Notes under the pieces: generated by a model
What the model saw: only the letters and a program-made list of their open reading frames with translations
The model's database searches: none
Told to the model about the DNA's origin: nothing
Made by a program: the position numbers and the translations under genes
NCBI GenBank assembly: GCA_964591565.1
Contig: CAZQEC010000023.1
Location: 1-17,346 of the forward strand
Origin: CAZQEC01 sp964591565
GTDB lineage: Bacteria > Patescibacteriota > UBA1384 > CAJBMM01
Direction: 5' to 3'
DNA: 17,346 bases
In this document: positions 14,066 to 17,346 of the stretch, one piece after another
Numbering within the stretch: the stretch's first letter is position 1
Layout of the letters: each line of letters opens with the position of its first letter

Positions 14066-15073
14066 ATGCGAGCGACAATGACTGCAAAAAACAATCATGC
14101 TATCCTTGTGAGCGTTATTCTGCCGATCTACAACGGGCAGAAATATTTAAAAGAATCTATAGATTCGATTCTGACTCAAACGTATCACAATTTGGAATTA
14201 ATTATTATCAACGACGGATCAACGGATAATTCAGAAGCCGTGATTCAAAGCTTTAATGATCCCCGCATTCGCTACTATAAACAAATTAATCATGGACTGG
14301 CTTTCACCTTAAATAGGGCCATTGATGTTGCCAATGGCCGATACATTGCCAGACAAGACCAAGATGATCTATCACGCCCAAATCGGCTTGAAAAGCAGGT
14401 GGCGTTTTTGGAAGCGCACCCCACGTACGGTGTCGTCGGGACATGGGCTAACATATTAGTCGAGAATAAGCTGACAAATCGTTCTCATAATCACCCAACC
14501 ACCAACGCCGATATCAAATTTGCATTGTTATTTGACAATCCGTTTGTGCATAGCTCGGTGATGATGCGAAAAAATATTGTAAATTCTGTCGGCGGATATT
14601 CAATCGATCCTTCTCGCCAACCGCCCGAAGATTACGAATTATGGTCGCGCTTGTTCAATCAATGCGATTTTGCCAACATTGGCGAATATTTGCTGAAATA
14701 CCGCGAGACCCATGGGAGTATGTCTCGAGTTGTGCCTGATCCATTTAGTCAAAAAGTAATACAAATCAGCGCCGAGAATATTGCTCGCGTCCTACAAAGA
14801 CCAAATAACGACGAGGTTCGAATATTGGCACAAATGGCGCATCAGCCAACTGACAGTTCTGGCGTTGCTCTGTCGGAGCTGTTAAATACACTAGATCGGT
14901 TAGCGCAAAAAAATGGCTGTAATAACAAACAGTTAAGCCAAATCAAACGCGTCATTAAGCGTAATTATTTAAGCCGTGGTTGGCGAAAGCACCCCGAACA
15001 CATTATAAGATTAACTACCGGTGCCACAAAACGCATCGCTACTGGCATTAAAAATGCATTTGGAGGCACATGA
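14066..15073 (+). CDS. Family 2 glycosyltransferase
   Basis: This inverting GT-A glycosyltransferase of about 335 residues opens with VSVILPIYNGQKYLKESIDSIL in the usual place. It has NDGSTD (49-54), the metal-binding RQDQDDLS (96-103) and the late PPEDYELW motif (186-193) carrying the catalytic acidic residues. No strong membrane segment is seen, so it is probably peripheral. The ATG at 14066 is followed by another at 14078, which may be the true start since the fold begins shortly after; neither has a clear ribosome binding site. The stop overlaps the start of the next gene by 4 nt (ATGA), so the two are coupled. Donor and acceptor are unknown. Confidence 0.9.
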   Translation: MRATMTAKNNHAILVSVILPIYNGQKYLKESIDSILTQTYHNLELIIINDGSTDNSEAVIQSFNDPRIRYYKQINHGLAFTLNRAIDVANGRYIARQDQDDLSRPNRLEKQVAFLEAHPTYGVVGTWANILVENKLTNRSHNHPTTNADIKFALLFDNPFVHSSVMMRKNIVNSVGGYSIDPSRQPPEDYELWSRLFNQCDFANIGEYLLKYRETHGSMSRVVPDPFSQKVIQISAENIARVLQRPNNDEVRILAQMAHQPTDSSGVALSELLNTLDRLAQKNGCNNKQLSQIKRVIKRNYLSRGWRKHPEHIIRLTTGATKRIATGIKNAFGGT

Positions 15074-15996
15074 AAACTTGTTTAATTGGTGGAGCCGGAT
15101 TTTTAGGGACTCATTTAACCAAAGCACTGCTAGATAATGATCGCGATGTTGTAATACTGGATCGTATTGAAGGAGTCGGTCATAAACGCGTTAAATCTAT
15201 TATTGGCGATTATGGGGATAAATCACTGTTGAAAAAAGCATTAGATGGTGTCGACGAGATTGTGCTATTGGCATACGCTTCGGTGCCAAAAACCAGCTTT
15301 GAAGACCCGTCGGCAGATATGTTGAATAATCTCCCGCCGGCATTAGCTTTCTTTGAAACTGCATCTAAACTACCATTGAGAAAAGTAGTGTTTGTTTCGT
15401 CTGGTGGCACCGTTTACGGCACTAACACTGCGCCAGTAATTACTGAAAACCATCCAACCAATCCGATCTCTCCTTATGGCATTACCAAATTGGCAATCGA
15501 GAAATACGCGCAGATGTTTCACGTGTCAGATAATTTACCTTGCGTCATAGTGCGGCCAAGTAACGCTTACGGCGAAGGACAGCGGCCATATTCCGGTCAG
15601 GGGTTAATCGCCACCTTAATTGCCTCTTTTTTAAACAATAAGGATGTGACCCTATTCGGCGGAAAAGAGATTGTGCGCGATTATATTCACGCGAGTGATA
15701 TCGCATCAGCCATAGTGGCTACACTCGACCATGGCAAACCCGGACAATCCTACAACATCGGAACAGGCGTTGGCACATCAAATATTGAAGCGCTCACGTT
15801 GATTGAAAAAATTGCTAAAAAACACAAAGTAACATCACCAAAAATTATTTTCAAAGCGCCAAGAATTTTTGACGCTAAATCTAATGTGCTTAATTCTAGC
15901 AAATTACAACGTGCGTCTGGCTGGACACCAAAAATTGATTTGGAAAATGGTCTTGCCGAAACGTGGAGGTGGTTAATCACGCAAAATTTCAAATAA
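15070..15996 (+). CDS. NAD-dependent sugar epimerase (UDP-glucose 4-epimerase-like)
   Basis: This 308-residue extended short-chain dehydrogenase/reductase has GGAGFLG (7-13) for NAD binding, FVSSGGTVYG (108-117), and Tyr136 and Lys140 in SPYGITK. RPSNAYGEGQRP and REIVRDYIHASDIA-like features of GalE relatives follow. Family members interconvert the C4 configuration of UDP-hexoses or related sugars. The exact substrate is not evident, and dTDP-glucose dehydratase-like or reductase activity cannot be excluded. A GGAGG ribosome binding site lies inside the end of the preceding glycosyltransferase gene, with a 4-nt overlap. The next gene starts 66 bp later from its own promoter. Confidence 0.85.
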   Translation: MKTCLIGGAGFLGTHLTKALLDNDRDVVILDRIEGVGHKRVKSIIGDYGDKSLLKKALDGVDEIVLLAYASVPKTSFEDPSADMLNNLPPALAFFETASKLPLRKVVFVSSGGTVYGTNTAPVITENHPTNPISPYGITKLAIEKYAQMFHVSDNLPCVIVRPSNAYGEGQRPYSGQGLIATLIASFLNNKDVTLFGGKEIVRDYIHASDIASAIVATLDHGKPGQSYNIGTGVGTSNIEALTLIEKIAKKHKVTSPKIIFKAPRIFDAKSNVLNSSKLQRASGWTPKIDLENGLAETWRWLITQNFK

Positions 15997-16026
15997 AATT
16001 GCAAAATTTGCCCATCTCTGTGCTCC

Positions 16027-16055
16027 TTGTTATTCAGCCGTCAAACAGCTAATAT
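16027..16055 (+). promoter_or_regulatory. Probable promoter of the Wzm gene, leaderless
   Basis: TTGTTA (16027-16032) and TAATAT (16050-16055) are separated by exactly 17 bp. The -10 ends 7 nt before the ATG at 16063 and no Shine-Dalgarno sequence is present, so the mRNA should start at about the initiation codon. The spacing and the GCTAATATA sequence match those before the flippase gene. Confidence 0.55.
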
Positions 16056-16062
16056 ATGATAG

Positions 16063-16926
16063 ATGAAAATCACTACTCCAATACAAAAAAGTAATAATGA
16101 CGCCGCAATTCATTATGAAATAAAACCGCCAAAAGGCCTCGTTAGAATTAACTGGGTCGAGCTTTGGCGCTATAAAGAGCTCTTTTATATTTTTGTCTGG
16201 CGCGATGTTAAAGTGCGCTACAAACAAACCGTACTTGGCTTGGTTTGGGCGATTTTTCAGCCCATTGTGACCATGATTATTTTCAGCATATTTTTTGGCC
16301 GATTAGCTAAAATACCGTCAGATAATGTTCCATATCCGATATTTGTTTTTACTGGTCTATTATTTTGGACTTACTACCAAACCGCTCTCACAAACGCCAC
16401 CGGCTCATTGGTTGAAAATGAAAATATCATTAAAAAAGTGTACTTCCCGCGCATGATTATGCCAGTGTCGTCTACCATAACCCCATTGGTCGATTTTTTG
16501 GCGGCACTGTTAGTGTTGTTCGCAATCATGATTTATTATCAGTACCCTCCCCACGTTTTAGGCATTTTAACTTTGCCATTGCTCCTTTTTATGTCCATGA
16601 TTTCGGCTTCTGGACTGGGTTTTTTTATGGCTTCACTCAACGTTAAATATCGAGATGTGCGATATATCTTGCCGTTCTTCATTCAACTTTTACTTTACGT
16701 TACACCAGTCATTTACCCGATTAGTTTAATTCCGCATAAGTTTCAAGCATTATTATACATCAACCCAATGACTGGCGTCATAACCGTGGCTCGAAATCTA
16801 ATTTTAGGCTCAGGAGTAATAAACTGGAGTTTTGTTGGCATATCAGTACTTTCAAGCATCATCATATTTACTTTAGGATTGGCCTATTTTAGAAAAACCG
16901 AACGCTTTTTCGCGGATGTGATTTAG
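16063..16926 (+). CDS. ABC-2 type polysaccharide exporter permease (Wzm-like)
   Basis: This 287-residue membrane protein is the channel half of an ABC transporter that exports lipid-linked O-antigen or teichoic-acid-like polymer. The cytoplasmic N terminus leads into ELFYIFVWRDVKVRYKQTVLGLVWAI, the hallmark entry of the Wzm/TagG/KpsM family, followed by about six hydrophobic segments. These include the TGLLFWTYYQTAL and NVKYRDVRYILPFFIQLLLYVTPVIYPIS regions typical of the group. An ATPase partner (Wzt) is needed for function and would be expected downstream; it is not in the window, and an S23 gene comes first. A separate leaderless promoter precedes it. Confidence 0.92.
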   Translation: MKITTPIQKSNNDAAIHYEIKPPKGLVRINWVELWRYKELFYIFVWRDVKVRYKQTVLGLVWAIFQPIVTMIIFSIFFGRLAKIPSDNVPYPIFVFTGLLFWTYYQTALTNATGSLVENENIIKKVYFPRMIMPVSSTITPLVDFLAALLVLFAIMIYYQYPPHVLGILTLPLLLFMSMISASGLGFFMASLNVKYRDVRYILPFFIQLLLYVTPVIYPISLIPHKFQALLYINPMTGVITVARNLILGSGVINWSFVGISVLSSIIIFTLGLAYFRKTERFFADVI

Positions 16927-16961
16927 TTCGTAAAGTTTGTAAAGTAAAAAGTTTGTAAAGT
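16926..16961. repeat. Iterated GTTTGTAAAGT units before the S23 gene
   Basis: GTTCGTAAAGT (16926-16936), GTTTGTAAAGT (16935-16945) and again at 16951-16961 lie between the Wzm stop and the S23 gene. The arrangement looks like a small tandem repeat travelling with, or growing beside, the S23 gene. Confidence 0.6.
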
Positions 16962-16979
16962 GATAGAGAGAGAGGCATT

Positions 16980-17327
16980 GTGAAGATTGAGAGATTTGAA
17001 GACATTATTGCTTGGCAGAAATCGAAAACACTCGCTTTGCTCATCTATGCTGATTTTAAAAATTGTCGTGATTTTGCCTTTAAAGATCAGATTCAGCGAG
17101 CATCCCTTTCGGTTATGAATAATATCGCTGAAGGATATGAACGGATGGGGAACAAAGAGTTTAGCAAATTTCTGTATATTGCCAAAGGATCGTCGGGAGA
17201 AGTGCGATCAATGCTAATTATTGCTCGTGACTTTGACTATCTATCTCAGGCAAATTTTGATAATCTGTATACTCTATCCATTGAAATTTCGAAAATACTT
17301 TCAGGCTTAATTAAATCAATCCAATGA
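16980..17327 (+). CDS. Four-helix-bundle protein of the 23S rRNA intervening-sequence (S23) family
   Basis: This 115-residue all-helical protein matches the S23/four-helix family first found in intervening sequences of 23S rRNA genes. Diagnostic are FEDIIAWQKS near the N terminus and NNIAEGYERMGNKEFSKFLYIAKGSSGEVRS (two adjoining parts, about 47-77). The molecular role of standalone copies is not settled; the fold is shared with the Avd proteins of diversity-generating retroelements, but no reverse transcriptase or template repeat is present here. A GTG start follows GAGAGG by 5 nt. The gene lies within the exporter region, between Wzm and the expected ATPase, with iterated repeats upstream, suggesting insertion. 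Confidence 0.92.
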   Translation: MKIERFEDIIAWQKSKTLALLIYADFKNCRDFAFKDQIQRASLSVMNNIAEGYERMGNKEFSKFLYIAKGSSGEVRSMLIIARDFDYLSQANFDNLYTLSIEISKILSGLIKSIQ

Positions 17328-17346
17328 AAAACTTCTTTCTTTACAA

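Noticed and set aside
16980..17327. Avd accessory protein of a diversity-generating retroelement
   Set aside because: The fold is related, but no reverse transcriptase, template repeat or variable repeat pair is visible.

Overview
The window looks like accessory cell-envelope DNA from a small-genomed bacterium, most likely a member of Patescibacteria (Candidate Phyla Radiation). This rests on the mix of gene families (a standalone S23-type four-helix-bundle protein, HicBA, compact divergent enzymes), many weak or missing ribosome binding sites with apparently leaderless genes, and small palindromic intergenic repeats of kinds common in that group. TGA works as a stop codon at several gene ends, which argues against the lineages that recode it. 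The assignment is an inference from style; no taxonomic marker is present.

Layout. Positions 1-93 hold no gene. From 94 to 563 (minus strand) is a hicBA toxin-antitoxin module with an intact antitoxin and a toxin broken by a 43-bp insertion. From 684 to 4313 is the first polysaccharide block: a family-2 glycosyltransferase (minus), then a Wzx-type flippase and a family-4 glycosyltransferase (plus). From 4394 to 8551 (minus) is an S-adenosylmethionine (SAM) cycle operon headed by a clear SAM-I riboswitch, in the order metK, PfkB-family (adenosine-like) kinase, ahcY. A YdcF/DUF218 gene follows behind a probable terminator. The noncoding stretch 8369-8982 (about 610 bp) holds the riboswitch and then at least four kinds of small repeat element. 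From 8983 to 16926 (plus) is the second polysaccharide block: gmd, a ColD-like 3-dehydratase, a GDP-fucose/colitose synthase-like gene, a second DUF218 gene, a second GDP-fucose synthase-like gene, a family-2 glycosyltransferase, an NAD-dependent sugar epimerase and a Wzm-type ABC exporter permease. An S23 four-helix-bundle gene closes the window at 16980-17327.

How it works together. The second block can turn GDP-mannose into a 6-deoxy sugar (Gmd plus a GDP-fucose synthase homologue). Because a ColD-like enzyme with His-His at the PLP lysine position lies between them, it can also plausibly make a 3,6-dideoxy sugar such as GDP-colitose. Glycosyltransferases would place the sugars on a lipid-linked glycan, and either the Wzx-type flippase or the Wzm half of an ABC transporter would export it. 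The minus-strand operon makes SAM, splits the S-adenosylhomocysteine product and probably phosphorylates the released adenosine.

The most notable discoveries are the SAM-I riboswitch on a complete SAM-recycling operon, the ColD-like enzyme with two GDP-fucose-synthase-like partners, and a set of 42-46 bp insertions flanked by 6-11 bp direct repeats. Two of those insertions lie in coding sequence: one destroys hicA and one rewrites the C terminus of a DUF218 protein.
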